Part shown: positions 50,824 to 60,989 of the stretch, piece by piece
Layout of the letters: the number at the start of each line of letters is the position of its first letter
How positions within the stretch are numbered: position 1 is the stretch's first letter
Assembly (NCBI RefSeq): GCF_027474825.1
Contig: NZ_CP107030.1
Location: 496,001 to 560,000, forward strand
Length of the DNA stretch: 64,000 nt
From: Maribacter halichondriae
Lineage (GTDB): Bacteria > Bacteroidota > Bacteroidia > Flavobacteriales > Flavobacteriaceae
Direction of reading: 5' to 3'
The notes under the pieces: generated by a model
Database searches by the model: none
Seen by the model: only the letters and a program-made list of their open reading frames with translations
What the model was told of the DNA's origin: nothing
Made by a program: the position numbers and the translations under genes

Positions 50824-53241
50824 ATGGGCCACCGAAGCATTGTAATTTCCAGCTTATCTGTTCTTGCCGTTCTCTTTGGATGCAGACAAGAGGCGAAAAA
50901 CGAAAACCAAATCGAATTGACCGGACTCAACGAACCGGTAGAAATTATCCGTGACGAGGCGGGCATCAACCATATCTATGCCAAAAACCAGCATGATCTA
51001 TTTTTTGCCCAGGGCTATGCTGCCGCGAAAGACCGTCTTTTTCAGTTTGAAATCTGGCGAAGACAGGCCACCGGAACGGTAGCGGAAATTTTGGGTGAAC
51101 GTGAACTAAAACGCGATATAGGCACACGGCTCTTTAAATTTCGCGGTGATATGAAGACCGAGATGGAACACTACCATTCTGAAGGTGTAGAAATCCTTAC
51201 GGCCTATACCGATGGGGTCAATACATATATCGACGAAGTACTGCAAAACCCAGAGCTGCTTCCGGTAACCTTTAAGGCGTTGAACATCCTTCCCCAAAAA
51301 TGGACTCCCGGAGTCATTATTTCAAGACATCAGGGACTGCTGGGCAATATTACCGAAGAATTGGATTATGGCCGTGCGGTCGCCAAATTGGGCGCCGAAA
51401 AAGTGAAGAAATATGCTTGGTTCCATCCCAAAGACCCGAATATTGAGCTAGATCCGGCCATCAATGGCGCACTTTTGTCCGACGACATATTGGAACTATA
51501 CAATGCCTATCGCAGACCCATAGAATTCCAACCTGAAGATATCCAACCCCAATATCGGTTAGATGGCCAGCAATCGGCAGCGGTTTCTAAGAAAGAAGGT
51601 CAAGAAGATTGGGAAAAGGACAAAACCTATGTCGGAAGCAATAATTGGGTCACCTCACCTACACTTTCGGAAAACGGACATGCCTATATGGCCAACGATC
51701 CCCATCGTCGATTGGCGATTCCGTCGTTGCGCTATTATGTGCATTTATCCGCCCCAGGCTGGAATGTCATCGGTGGCGGAGAACCGGAAATTCCCGGAAT
51801 ATCCATTGGACATAACGATTTTGGCGCTTGGGGACTGACCGTTTTTGAGACCGACGGTGAAGATTTATATGTGTATGATATCAATCCTGAAAATCCGAAC
51901 CAATACAAGTACAAGGATGCATGGGTGGATATGAAAATTATCGAAGAAACGATTTCGGTAAAAGACAGGGACAATGTATCCGTAGATCTTCGGTACACAC
52001 GTCATGGCCCAGTAACCTATGTCGATTCGGTAAACCATAAGGCCTATGCGGTGCGTTGTGCATGGATGGAACCGGGCGGATCGCCATACCTCGCCTCACT
52101 TCGGATGGATCAGGCCAAAACTTGGGAAGAGTTCAGGGAAGCTTGTAATTACAGCCATATTCCTGGAGAAAATATGATATGGGCCGACACCGAAGGAAAT
52201 ATCGGATGGCAGGCCGTGGGCATTGCCCCGATACGCAGAAATTATAGTGGTTTGGTGCCCGTACCCGGCGACGGTCGCTATGAATGGGACGGATATTTGC
52301 CGATTATCGAAAAACCGCATTCCTATAATCCAACAAAAGGATTTATCGCCACGGCGAACCAAAATGTAACGCCCAATGATTATGCCCATTGGGATGCTAT
52401 CGGTTTCGGCTGGTCAGACCCCTATCGGGGAAAACGTGTCGATGAAGTGTTGGGTTCGGGCAAAAAGTTGGACATGGAGGATATGAAAAAACTGCAGACC
52501 GATTACCTATCCATTCCCGCACGTACTTTGGTACCGATTCTAAATGAAATTATTAAAATCGAGGAAGCTCTAGTTGAAAAAGCTTGGGATCAATTGAATG
52601 GCTGGGATTATGGACTGGATAAAAATTCAGTTGCCGCCGGTATTTATGTGGCATGGGAAGAAGAACTTCAAAACAAGTTTTTGCAGTATTTTCCAGATCC
52701 AGGTGCTGAGGAATTGGTGGAAAATTTACAAATGGCCCGATTGCTGGAATGGATTCAAAATCCAAATAAAAAAATGGGTTCAAAAACTAAAAGAGATCAA
52801 TACCTGCTGCGCACTTTTACGAGTGCTATTCAAGGTTTGTCGGAAAAACTCGGAGATGACATTTCAAATTGGAAATATGGCCAAGCGGCCTACAAACATG
52901 TACAGATCAAGCATCCGCTGAGCGACGTGGTCAATGCCGAATTACGAACTACATTGAATACGGAACTGAGTCCGCGAGGCGGAAACCAACATACCCCGGG
53001 ATCGACGGGAAGTGCCGAAAGCCAATTGTATGGGGCAACCTTTAAGATCATCGTTGATGTCAATGATTGGGATGCTACCATTGGCGCAAATCCTCCGGGG
53101 CAGTCAGGGCATCCCGAAAGTCCATTTTATAAAAATCTATACAATCAGTGGGTAGCGGACGAATATTTCCCCGTCTATTTTTCGAGGGAAAAAGTAGAAT
53201 CTGCAAAGCGTGAGCAAATCATTTTGGTACCGTCGGAGTAA
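50824..53241 (+). CDS. Penicillin acylase family lipoprotein
   Basis: The start is the ATG at 50824 (MGHRSIVISSLSVLAVLFGC), giving a lipobox Cys20; a longer in-frame start at 50737 lacks a signal. The 805-residue precursor has the family N-terminus (EIIRDEAGINHIYAKNQHDL, FFAQGYAAAKDRLFQFEIWR), a spacer region, and the Ntn-hydrolase Ser nucleophile in VGSNNWVTSP, exposed by self-cleavage. DPHRRLAIPSLRYYVHL, GHNDFGAWGLTVFETDGED, RYTRHGPV and SPYLASLRMDQA follow. Members cleave amides of beta-lactams, N-acyl-homoserine lactones or acyl-amino acids. Here an outer-membrane or periplasmic acylase of unknown substrate is the safest call. Confidence 0.92.
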   Translation: MGHRSIVISSLSVLAVLFGCRQEAKNENQIELTGLNEPVEIIRDEAGINHIYAKNQHDLFFAQGYAAAKDRLFQFEIWRRQATGTVAEILGERELKRDIGTRLFKFRGDMKTEMEHYHSEGVEILTAYTDGVNTYIDEVLQNPELLPVTFKALNILPQKWTPGVIISRHQGLLGNITEELDYGRAVAKLGAEKVKKYAWFHPKDPNIELDPAINGALLSDDILELYNAYRRPIEFQPEDIQPQYRLDGQQSAAVSKKEGQEDWEKDKTYVGSNNWVTSPTLSENGHAYMANDPHRRLAIPSLRYYVHLSAPGWNVIGGGEPEIPGISIGHNDFGAWGLTVFETDGEDLYVYDINPENPNQYKYKDAWVDMKIIEETISVKDRDNVSVDLRYTRHGPVTYVDSVNHKAYAVRCAWMEPGGSPYLASLRMDQAKTWEEFREACNYSHIPGENMIWADTEGNIGWQAVGIAPIRRNYSGLVPVPGDGRYEWDGYLPIIEKPHSYNPTKGFIATANQNVTPNDYAHWDAIGFGWSDPYRGKRVDEVLGSGKKLDMEDMKKLQTDYLSIPARTLVPILNEIIKIEEALVEKAWDQLNGWDYGLDKNSVAAGIYVAWEEELQNKFLQYFPDPGAEELVENLQMARLLEWIQNPNKKMGSKTKRDQYLLRTFTSAIQGLSEKLGDDISNWKYGQAAYKHVQIKHPLSDVVNAELRTTLNTELSPRGGNQHTPGSTGSAESQLYGATFKIIVDVNDWDATIGANPPGQSGHPESPFYKNLYNQWVADEYFPVYFSREKVESAKREQIILVPSE

Positions 53242-53360
53242 AATAACCTGACAACTTTCGTATTACCGTGATATTTTCGTGATACTTCCTTAAAATCAAA
53301 TACTTACCTTTATCCTTAGGAATCAATACAATCTGGTCGATACTTCCGAAGCCCACTATT

Positions 53361-54814
53361 ATGAAGAAATCAATCCCATTAATTCTCGCATCCCTAATTA
53401 TTATGGCCTGTAGTCCGGACACTAACCCTGTCGAACAGCTTATAAACCCTGACCCCGTGCTACCCACAGCTGATTTTTCGGCTGATATTACAGCGTTGGA
53501 AACCGGGGCAAGCGTCAACTTCGCGGATGATTCGGAACATGCGACCAGCCATGAATGGACTTTTGAAGGCGGAGATCCTGCCATCAGTTTTACGGAGAAT
53601 GTTCAAGTAACCTATGAAACAGCAGGAACGTATTCGGTAAGCCTAAAAGTGACCAATGACGACGGTACTGACACAGAGACAAAAGTTGATTTTATCACCG
53701 TTACCGATGCTCCCGCTCCCCCGTTGCCGAGTTTTCAGGAGATTCCACCACATTAGAAACTGGTGAGAGCATCCAATTTACGGACAGTAGCACCGGTATG
53801 CCAACCGCTTGGGCATGGGAATTCGAAGGAGGCGACCCAGCGACCAGTACAGATCAGAACCCTTCCGTGACCTATGCAATGGCAGGTACGTATACGGTAA
53901 CACTGACCGTCACCAATGACGATGGCTCGGATGAGGAAATAAAAATGGATTATGTTACTGTTACAAATCCGATTCTGGTGCCCGTGTCAGAATTTAGTGC
54001 TTCGCAAACCACAATTACAAGTGGCAACGAAATTACCTTTACCGATGAGAGCACCAACGAACCCACTTCTTGGTCTTGGGAGTTTGAAGGAGGAAGTCCT
54101 GCTACAAGTACCGAGCAAAATCCGACGATTAGCTATAACAATTTTGGCACCTATGAAGTGACACTTACCGCTACCAATTCAGCAGGAAGTGATGTGGAGA
54201 CGAAGACCGGTTACATTACAGTCAATATGCAGACCGCGACGTATACGGTTACCTTCAAAGGTAATTGGAGCGCAGCGAACCATCCGACCAATTTCCCCGG
54301 TGGCAATCATTTTTCATCGGCCGTAGGTATGGTACACAAACCGGGCGTCACCTTTTTTGAGGAAGGAGAACTTGCCTCTCTTGGAATCAAGGATATGGCG
54401 GAACAAGGCCAAAACGGACCCATAAGTACTGAAATCGGCACGTTAGTGAGTAACGGTTCTGCCCTTAGTTATTATAGTGGCGGAGGATTACCGACAGGTC
54501 TTGATGAAGTGAGCTTTACCATTACGGTTAACGAAGAATTTTCTTGGGTCACCTTGGTCAGTATGATTGCACCAAGCCCCGACTGGTTCGTAGCCGCAGA
54601 AGATGTGAATCTTTTTGATAACGGAACCTTTATTTCAAACCTTACGGTCGATGGAATCTCGTACGATGCGGGTACCGATAGTGGGCCCAACTTCACATCA
54701 GGGAATCAAGTAACGAGTCCGGCCGAAAATATCACGTTGATTACTGACGCACCATTGGGTAACGGAACTACTGTAGACCCGACGGTAGCCTTCTTTATAT
54801 TTACGAAGAATTAA
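53361..54814 (+). CDS. PKD-domain and spondin-domain lipoprotein, frameshifted
   Basis: A lipoprotein (LIIMAC, Cys15). Three PKD domains each hold WTFEGGDP, WEFEGGDP or WEFEGGSP and a GTYxVxLxxTNxxG strand. The C-terminal 190 residues match the spondin N-terminal fold: YTVTFKGNWSAANHPTNFPG, VTFFEEGELASLGIKDMAEQ and WVTLVSMIAPSPDWFVAAED. The last is the most conserved spondin segment. The frame breaks at the T4 run 53732-53735; one more T restores LPSFSGDSTTLETGE. The corrected length is 484 residues. It probably binds carbohydrate or matrix at the cell surface; Bacteroidota spondin proteins are little studied. Confidence 0.88.
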
Positions 54815-54842
54815 AAAGAACTGATTACTTTAAAGGAACTTC

Positions 54843-54960
54843 CTATACGTAATCATCGGCGGTTAAAAAAAAGTCTTTTCTCATTGGAGGAAAAAGCGCA
54901 GTTCGCCATTGCTGGACTGGTACATATTCTTGCAATCGTCCATTTCTATTGAAATAAAGA
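54843..54960 (-). pseudogene. Remnant of an SMP-30/gluconolactonase 3' end
   Basis: This stretch resembles the last 110 bp of the intact lactonase gene at 58553-58680 on the same strand. Both contain GTCTTTTCTCAT, AAAAAGC, TTCGCC and an end reading C-A-F-S-S-(N/D)-E-K-R-L-F-x-T-A-D-D-Y-V. The copy has an extra T in an A8 run (54867-54874 region), which breaks the frame, and upstream of about 54960 the similarity is lost. It is the tail of a decayed duplicate. The flanking bases 54815-55118 hold no other gene that I can support. Confidence 0.6.
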
Positions 54961-55118
54961 GCCTGCCAAATCCGTTCCGGCGAGCTTATGATGTTGGGCA
55001 AATTAACCTCTACGGTCTTGGAGTGAAGATTCCGATTCCACATAATAGGAATCGGGTCAATTTTTAGTACCGTGTCATAACGGAAAAATTGATACTTTAG
55101 AACAATTGTTTTGAAAGT

Positions 55119-58117
55119 ATGCGATCACCTAGAATATTTCATGTTACCGAATGCCTATGCTCCATGGTGGCACTTTGGTTTTTTATGGCGTGTTCGGATT
55201 ACGAAACAAAGGTGCCGGAAGGTTTTCAGATACACCCCGATTTTACGTTACAGCTAGCCGCTGCGGAGCCTTTGGTCTTTGACCCTGTTGACCTACAATT
55301 CGATGAACACGGGCGCGCCTATGTACTGGAAATGCCGGGCTACCCAATGCGAGATGCACAAAGTCGGTTGATTGAACTGGTCGACAACAACGATGATGGA
55401 CTTTTCGAGGAGCGCATAGTTCTCGATGACAGTTTGGGCATTGCCTCGGCCTTCTTACCCTATAAGAATGGTTTTTTGGTCGCTTCGCCACCGAACCTCC
55501 TTTTCGTCGCCGATACCAATGGCGATGGCAAGGTCGATATGCGAAAAATAGTGATGGAAGGTTTTAGCACCGGAAACCTTCAGCACAATTTTAATGGTCT
55601 TACCTATGGCATCGACAATTGGATCTATGCCGCCAACGGAGGTAATTCCGGGGCTCCTTTTTTGAGAGCCAACCCACGGAAGCACTCGAAATGCACGGGG
55701 GTGATATCAAGTTCGATATGGAAAACAAAATCTTGAAAAGGGTCGGTGAATCATCAGGTGGATTCAAGATTACCTTTGACGATTGGGGTCGCCTCTTTGA
55801 GACCCATAACCTTGAGCATGTGTCTCATCTCGTGTTCGAAGATCGTTACCTTGACGAACTTCCGGTTTCCCCGGCCCATGGTTTGACCAACATTTCGGAT
55901 CACGACGAGAACGGATTGGCCCGCATCTACCCTATCGGGGAGCAGGAAACCCGTGTCAACCATCCCGAGCAGTCGGGATATTTCTCCGGGGCCTGCGGTA
56001 TTACGCACTACGGCGGAGGGGCGTTTCCTAAAACCTTTGACAACACCCTTTTAGTAGCTGATTGCGTATTGAACCTCGTACATATGGATTTACTTTCTGC
56101 GAATGGCAGTTCGCTCAAAGCTTCACGCGTGCAACAGAAATCCGATTTTTTAGCTTCGACAGATCGTTCCTTTCGCCCGGTCAATATGGCCGTATCGCCC
56201 AACGGGGCTTTGTATGTTTTGGATATGCACCGCGAAGTCATCGAACATCCGGAATGGATTCCCGATGAATTGGAAGTCGATATGGATCTCGATGCCGGAA
56301 AAGAGAAAGGAAGAATTTATCGTATCGTTCCCAAGGAAGGTTTATCGCCAATTGATTTCGAGTTGACGGTCGATGACCCTAAAAGTTTGGTCAAGGCATT
56401 GGGAAGTAAAAATCAATGGACAAGAAACACCGCCCAGCGCCTGATAGTGATTAACAAGATGGTGAATACCGTTGACTTGTTAATAGAGCAAGTCAAAAAT
56501 ACCAAGAATTCGTTGGCGCGTTTGCACGGTCTTTGGGCGCTGCAAGGACTTGGCAAATTAAAAACACCCGAATTGAAAAGAGCATTGCAGGATTCCGTGG
56601 CCGAGATTCGTGAAAACGCCATCAAAGTAGCGGAAGAACGATTGAATTCCAATTTGGAACTGGCCGACGAAATTATGATTTTGTTACGAGATTCCAACCC
56701 GAGGGTGCGAATGCAGGCCTCCTTGACCATGAGTACATTAAACGAGGAAAACTATTTCGCCAAGAAAGAAAAGTTGGGGTCGATCATGTCGGATGTCATA
56801 TCAAATGAAGATAATGATATTTGGGCCGTCAGGGCCATAGCAAGTAGTCTACAACGACAGGCTTTCCCTTTTTCACTGCAGGTGTTAAACAACGAAAGGG
56901 CGGATTTGAACCGTACAAAAGTTGAAGTATTGTCGCTTTTGTTCGAAAAATTGGGAAAGAACCACAAGGCTAACGAACTTGCCAACTTGACAAAAATCCT
57001 GCAGGAAAATCAATTTGCAACCTCGGCAAAATCCAAACTCTTGACGGCCGTGGCCACCGGTTGGCGACAGGGCTCGGGCAGCGAACCGTCAATTGCAGAT
57101 ACGAAAGCGTTGGCCAACGCATTGAACTTAGTCGAATCTGAAAACGATGTTGTTATGATTCGAGCGGCCGGAGCCATTCGCAAGGCAGCCGGACTTCCCG
57201 CTTCCACCAAGGTTTCCGGTTTTATGAAGACGGCCCGTACTTTGGTTTTTGACGAGGAGTTGTCGACCGTTGATCGCTTGGACCAATTAAAACTTTTGGC
57301 CTTTGACGATTTTGATAACAAAGCAGCCATCTTGTATGGCCTATTGAACAATAAGAAGCCATTGGTGCTTCAAAAAGAAGCACTGGCACAATTGGAGTCC
57401 GCTGGCAGCCAACAGGTCGCCAAGCACCTTCTTGAACTTTGGCCCGGTCTTGGGCCTCAGGCTCGAAAAATCGCCGCTGATATTCTTTTGTACAAATCCT
57501 ACAACCACGATGCCCTTTTGACGGCCATGGAGAACGGTACTGTAAATTTGGGCGAGTTCAATCTAGATTTGGAGCGTAGAAGAACCCTCTTGATGTGGTC
57601 GGAAAAGGATATTCAAGAACGTGCCAAAAAACTATTCTCCGATGGCGGTATCGTTCAACGAAAGGAAGCCATCGAAAAAATGCGTCCGGCATTGGCCCTA
57701 CAAGGTAATATGTCGTCAGGTGCAGTCGTTTTCAAAGCGCAATGCGCAAGTTGCCACCGCTATGGCAGCGAAGGCGAAGAAGTCGGCCCGATGCTCACAG
57801 AGGTAAACCGGAAAAGTAAGGAATCGCTTCTGTACGACATTCTAGATCCGAACGCAGCGGTCGATACAAAATATCTCAACCATCAAGTCAAGACCGAGGA
57901 CGGCGATATCATAACGGGACTTGTCTTTAAGGAAACAGATACTGAGATTGGCCTTAAAATGATGGGCGGCCAAGAGAAAATCATCCCCAAATCCAAGATC
58001 GATCAATTTTCATCCTTAGGCGTTTCCATGATGTTCGAGGGCCTTGAAGCAAATATCAACCAACAGGAAATGGCCGATCTTTTGGCCTTTTTACAGCAAT
58101 CGAACAACAATTTATAA
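55119..58117 (+). CDS. PVC-type dehydrogenase-like lipoprotein with HEAT repeats and cytochrome c domain, frameshifted
   Basis: The 999-residue corrected product starts with a lipoprotein signal (FFMACSDYE). An N-terminal beta-propeller has FTLQLAAAEPLVFDPVDLQF, AYVLEMPGYP and an EF-hand-like DTNGDGKVDMR, as in the putative membrane-bound dehydrogenase family common in Planctomycetes and found in Bacteroidota. HEAT-like helical repeats follow (about 410-830). A C-terminal cytochrome c domain has CASCH (about 877-881) and GEEVGPMLTEV with the possible axial Met. One missing base near 55672-55676 breaks the frame; restored it reads ANPTEALEMHGG. It is probably a periplasmic sugar or alcohol oxidase passing electrons to heme c. 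The substrate is unknown. Confidence 0.88.
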
Positions 58118-58127
58118 TCAATAGGCA

Positions 58128-58550
58128 ATGAGAACTATTTTTATGTGGGTATTGTTGGTCTCTCTTTGGGCTTGTAGGGAAGAGCCAAAGCAGGTCCAAA
58201 TCGCGCCCGAACCCAAAGAAACAGCTACAGCTGAAAACATAGCACCCATAGATTTAATCGGCAAGACCATTGTGTATGATTACGGCGAGAACGTCTATCA
58301 TGTGACCATTGATGATGAAATTCGCCTGCATTGGGAGGCAGTGGAAGGATCAGAAGTAGGGGTAAAGGAAACCGAAACCTATAAAATGCATCGAATCACT
58401 GCCCAGACTATCTTCATTACCTGGGGCGAAGCCAATGGAATAGGAGTCAGCCAAGTACTCGATTTTAAGAAAGGTATCGTTTACAACCATTTATTACGCG
58501 GTCGAGATATAGCGGTCGGTACCGGGGAAATTTTCATTTTAAATAATTGA
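58128..58550 (+). CDS. MoaF-like lipocalin-fold lipoprotein
   Basis: A 140-residue protein with lipoprotein signal (LLVSLWAC, Cys17). The mature beta-rich domain reads LIGKTIVYDYGENVYHVTID, LHWEAVEGSEVGVKETETYK, TIFITWGEANGIGVSQVLDF and VYNHLLRGRDIAVGTG. This is the strand pattern of MoaF and related calycin-like domains, including the W-G-E and Q-V-L-D segments. MoaF itself is linked to molybdenum cofactor or tyramine metabolism, but small relatives are untested. It follows the dehydrogenase gene by 10 bp and is likely in the same operon. Confidence 0.7.
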   Translation: MRTIFMWVLLVSLWACREEPKQVQIAPEPKETATAENIAPIDLIGKTIVYDYGENVYHVTIDDEIRLHWEAVEGSEVGVKETETYKMHRITAQTIFITWGEANGIGVSQVLDFKKGIVYNHLLRGRDIAVGTGEIFILNN

Positions 58551-58552
58551 CA

Positions 58553-59544
58553 TTATTTAAGGCTCACTTCCAGCACATAATCGTCGGCCGTAAGAAAAAG
58601 TCTTTTCTCATCTGAAGAAAAAGCACAATTCGCCGTGGCTTGACCCGTATGGATCCGTGCAATCGGCTTTCCTGAGGTATCAAAAATAAAAAGTCCGGCC
58701 GGGCCTGTCGAAAAAAGATGCCCAGAACTGTGGATTTTCATACCGTCGGGAAGGCCTTGTTGCCCTTCTTGTCCGATTAAATCGGTGGCGTCGTAGAAAA
58801 TCTTTTTATTCACGGTTTTTCCAGTTTCCATAAGATCATATTGGTACCAGACCGCATGTTCGGGGTCGGAGACAGCGACGTACATCTTTGATTCATCAGG
58901 TGACAATGCGATTCCGTTCGGGCGTGTGAGTTTATCGATTAAAATAACTTCACCCGAAGTCAACAGACAATACACTCCTTGAAAATCAAGTTCTTTGTTG
59001 GGGTCCTCCATTTGTTTGGGTAGGCCGTATGGAGGATCTGTAAAATATAAATTTCCTAGGGAATCAAATACTCCATCGTTCGGACTATTGAACCGTTTAC
59101 CCTCAAAGTTGTCTGCAAGGGCAATATATTCCGGTTTTGGATCATCAAGGGAAGTATCCATTTTTGCAACCCTTCTTTCCCCATGTTGCATCAACACCAG
59201 TTCCTTTTTTTGTTTAACAACAATCCATTGGATCCGGGTTCGTTTCCATAATCAGATTTACCAAGATATCCGGATGGTTTTAGGTATGTAGATAAATCGC
59301 CTTCGGCATCAATCTTAAAAACGGTATTGTTGGGAATGTCGGAGAATAAAAGATAATTTCCATCATCAATGTATACCGGGCCTTCCGTCCATGTAAACCC
59401 TTCTCCGATAACTTTAATTTCGGCATTCGGATCGATAAGTTCCAAGGCGGCATCATCAAGAATTTCGATTTCAAATTCTTGTGCCTTGGAACACGCTATC
59501 GACATAAGAAGAATGGCCAGATTCAGAATAGCTGCTTTTTTCAT
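58553..59544 (-). CDS. SMP-30/gluconolactonase family protein, frameshifted
   Basis: The start is the ATG complementary to 59542-59544 (MKKAAILNLAILLMSIAC), a lipoprotein or Sec signal. The beta-propeller has GEGFTWTEGPVYIDDGNYLL, FSDIPNNTVFKID, RFNSPNDGVFDSLGNLYFTD, PNGIALSPDESKMYVAVSD and LPDGMKIHSSGHLFSTGPAG. The Glu, Asn and Asp in these turns are the metal ligands of SMP-30 lactonases. One missing A in the T7 run at 59205-59211 splits it; restored it reads LLNKKKELVLMQHGERR and is 330 residues. It hydrolyses sugar lactones and would be a natural partner of the neighbouring dehydrogenase. It is convergent with the MoaF-like gene. Confidence 0.9.
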
Positions 59545-59722
59545 GGGACTGTTTTTGTTTTTCGTAAAGTAAGAAAATATTCTTATAACAATGCTTCTGG
59601 CAAAGCGAGATATATAATTGGCAATCGCCCCTGTCAGCAGATAAGACAGGTCTAACCTATAAAAAACGGATAAAGGATACAGCTCGATTACATGGGTAAG
59701 GTCCGCATCTATATTTTTGAAC

Positions 59723-59749
59723 AAAAAAGCACCGCTTCCGCGGTGCTTT
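59723..59749 (-). terminator. Rho-independent terminator after the one-domain fasciclin gene
   Basis: The perfect 10-bp stem AAAGCACCGC/GCGGTGCTTT with a TTCC loop (59726-59749) is followed on the minus strand by six T (59728 down to 59723). It lies 27 bp beyond the stop. Confidence 0.9.
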
Positions 59750-59775
59750 CCTAACCAACCAATAATAAACAACAC

Positions 59776-60297
59776 TTATTTGGGCATCACAACATCTTCG
59801 ATGATATGGATCACTCCGTTTGAGGCCATAACATCGGTCTTGGCGATTTTACTGTAGTTTCCGTTTTGGTCCATCAAGAAAATTCCTCCATCCTTGCTGA
59901 CAGCGGTTAACGTAGCACCGTTCAAAGTGGTCAACTCAACTTTTCCATTCCCACTCTCCAAAGCTTTTGCAACATCGGCAGCCGCTAACTTGCCCGACAC
60001 AACGTGATAGGTCAGTATGGCAGAAAGCTTTTCTTTGTTCTCTGGTTCCAGCAAAGAGTTCAATGCATTTGAGTCAATTTTTGCAAAGCCAGAGTTTACG
60101 GGTGCGAAAACCGTAAATGGGCCCTCACCTTTTAGGGCTCCTACAAGGTCGGCCGCCTTCAAAGCGGAGACCAAAGTTGAAAAGTCATCCACTGATACCG
60201 CGATATCGACAATATCCTTTGACTGTGACTGGGCCGTAGTTGTTTGTGAAAACATAAACAAGGCTACGGTTGACATAATAAATAATACTTTTTTCAT
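59776..60297 (-). CDS. Secreted fasciclin protein, one FAS1 domain
   Basis: A 173-residue protein with a cleavable signal (MKKVLFIMSTVALFMFSQTT) and no lipobox. The single FAS1 domain has IVDIAVSVDDFSTLVSALKA, GPFTVFAPVNSGFAKI, KLSAILTYHVVSGKL and VIHIIEDVVMPK. The gene is divergent from an ECF sigma/anti-sigma pair with a 119-bp shared spacer, a layout that often means the sigma factor controls the fasciclin gene. This would fit envelope-stress regulation, but is only inference from position. Confidence 0.93.
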   Translation of the reverse strand: MKKVLFIMSTVALFMFSQTTTAQSQSKDIVDIAVSVDDFSTLVSALKAADLVGALKGEGPFTVFAPVNSGFAKIDSNALNSLLEPENKEKLSAILTYHVVSGKLAAADVAKALESGNGKVELTTLNGATLTAVSKDGGIFLMDQNGNYSKIAKTDVMASNGVIHIIEDVVMPK

Positions 60298-60416
60298 ACT
60301 TGTGTTTTTAAGATTAAAGTTTAACTAAATGTGCTGCGCACTTTCATTTATAACTACACATTCATTTTGCCCATGGATGAGCTGCAGTCTTTTTTATCAT
60401 ATCTTTAACATTCCAT

Positions 60417-60989
60417 ATGACAAATACCCCGTCGGACATAGAATTGATTACCAAGCTTCGTCAAGGTGATAAAGCGGTATTACTTACCCTTTATGACAGA
60501 TACGCCCGGGCTTTGTATGGCGTTATTTTGAAAATGTGCAAAAAGGAGGATTTGGCCCAAGACCTGCTTCAGGAAACCTTTTTAAAGATTTGGAAAAAAA
60601 TAGATCAATATGATGCCGATCAGGGAAAATTCTTTACTTGGAGCTATCGCATCGCCAAAAACACGACCCTAAATTCATTGCGAAAGGTTTCACCGCTCAT
60701 CCAAACGGATGATTTGAGTGTATATGCAAATAGGGATTCGGAAGAAAGTGCTCCGAAAGATTTTTCTCAATTGAACGGGACACTTAAGTTGCTTCAGCCA
60801 CATCATCAAAGGGCACTTACTTTAGTCTATTTTAACGGATTGACCCATCGGGAAGCACATAAAGAAATGAACGTACCCTTGGGAACGTTCAAATCATATA
60901 TTAAACAGGCGCTCAAACAGATGCGAGAGCACTACGGAAAAATGGCCTTGTCGATTATAGTATGTATAATATTGTTGGCAAATGGATAG
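60417..60989 (+). CDS. ECF RNA polymerase sigma factor
   Basis: A 190-residue sigma-70 family protein. Region 2 has LTLYDRYARALYGVILKM, CKKEDLAQDLLQETFLKIWK and FFTWSYRIAKNTTLNSLRK. Region 4 has LQPHHQRALTLVYFNGLTHR, EAHKEMNVPLGTFKSYIKQA. The C-terminus ends in an odd hydrophobic segment, MALSIIVCIILLANG, that could touch the membrane. Its stop overlaps the anti-sigma start by 8 bp, so the two are translationally coupled. Confidence 0.94.
   Translation: MTNTPSDIELITKLRQGDKAVLLTLYDRYARALYGVILKMCKKEDLAQDLLQETFLKIWKKIDQYDADQGKFFTWSYRIAKNTTLNSLRKVSPLIQTDDLSVYANRDSEESAPKDFSQLNGTLKLLQPHHQRALTLVYFNGLTHREAHKEMNVPLGTFKSYIKQALKQMREHYGKMALSIIVCIILLANG

Noticed and set aside
54843..55043. A 66-residue minus-strand ORF as a real gene
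   Set aside because: It reads an off frame of a fragment similar to the lactonase 3' end and has no family or start signal.
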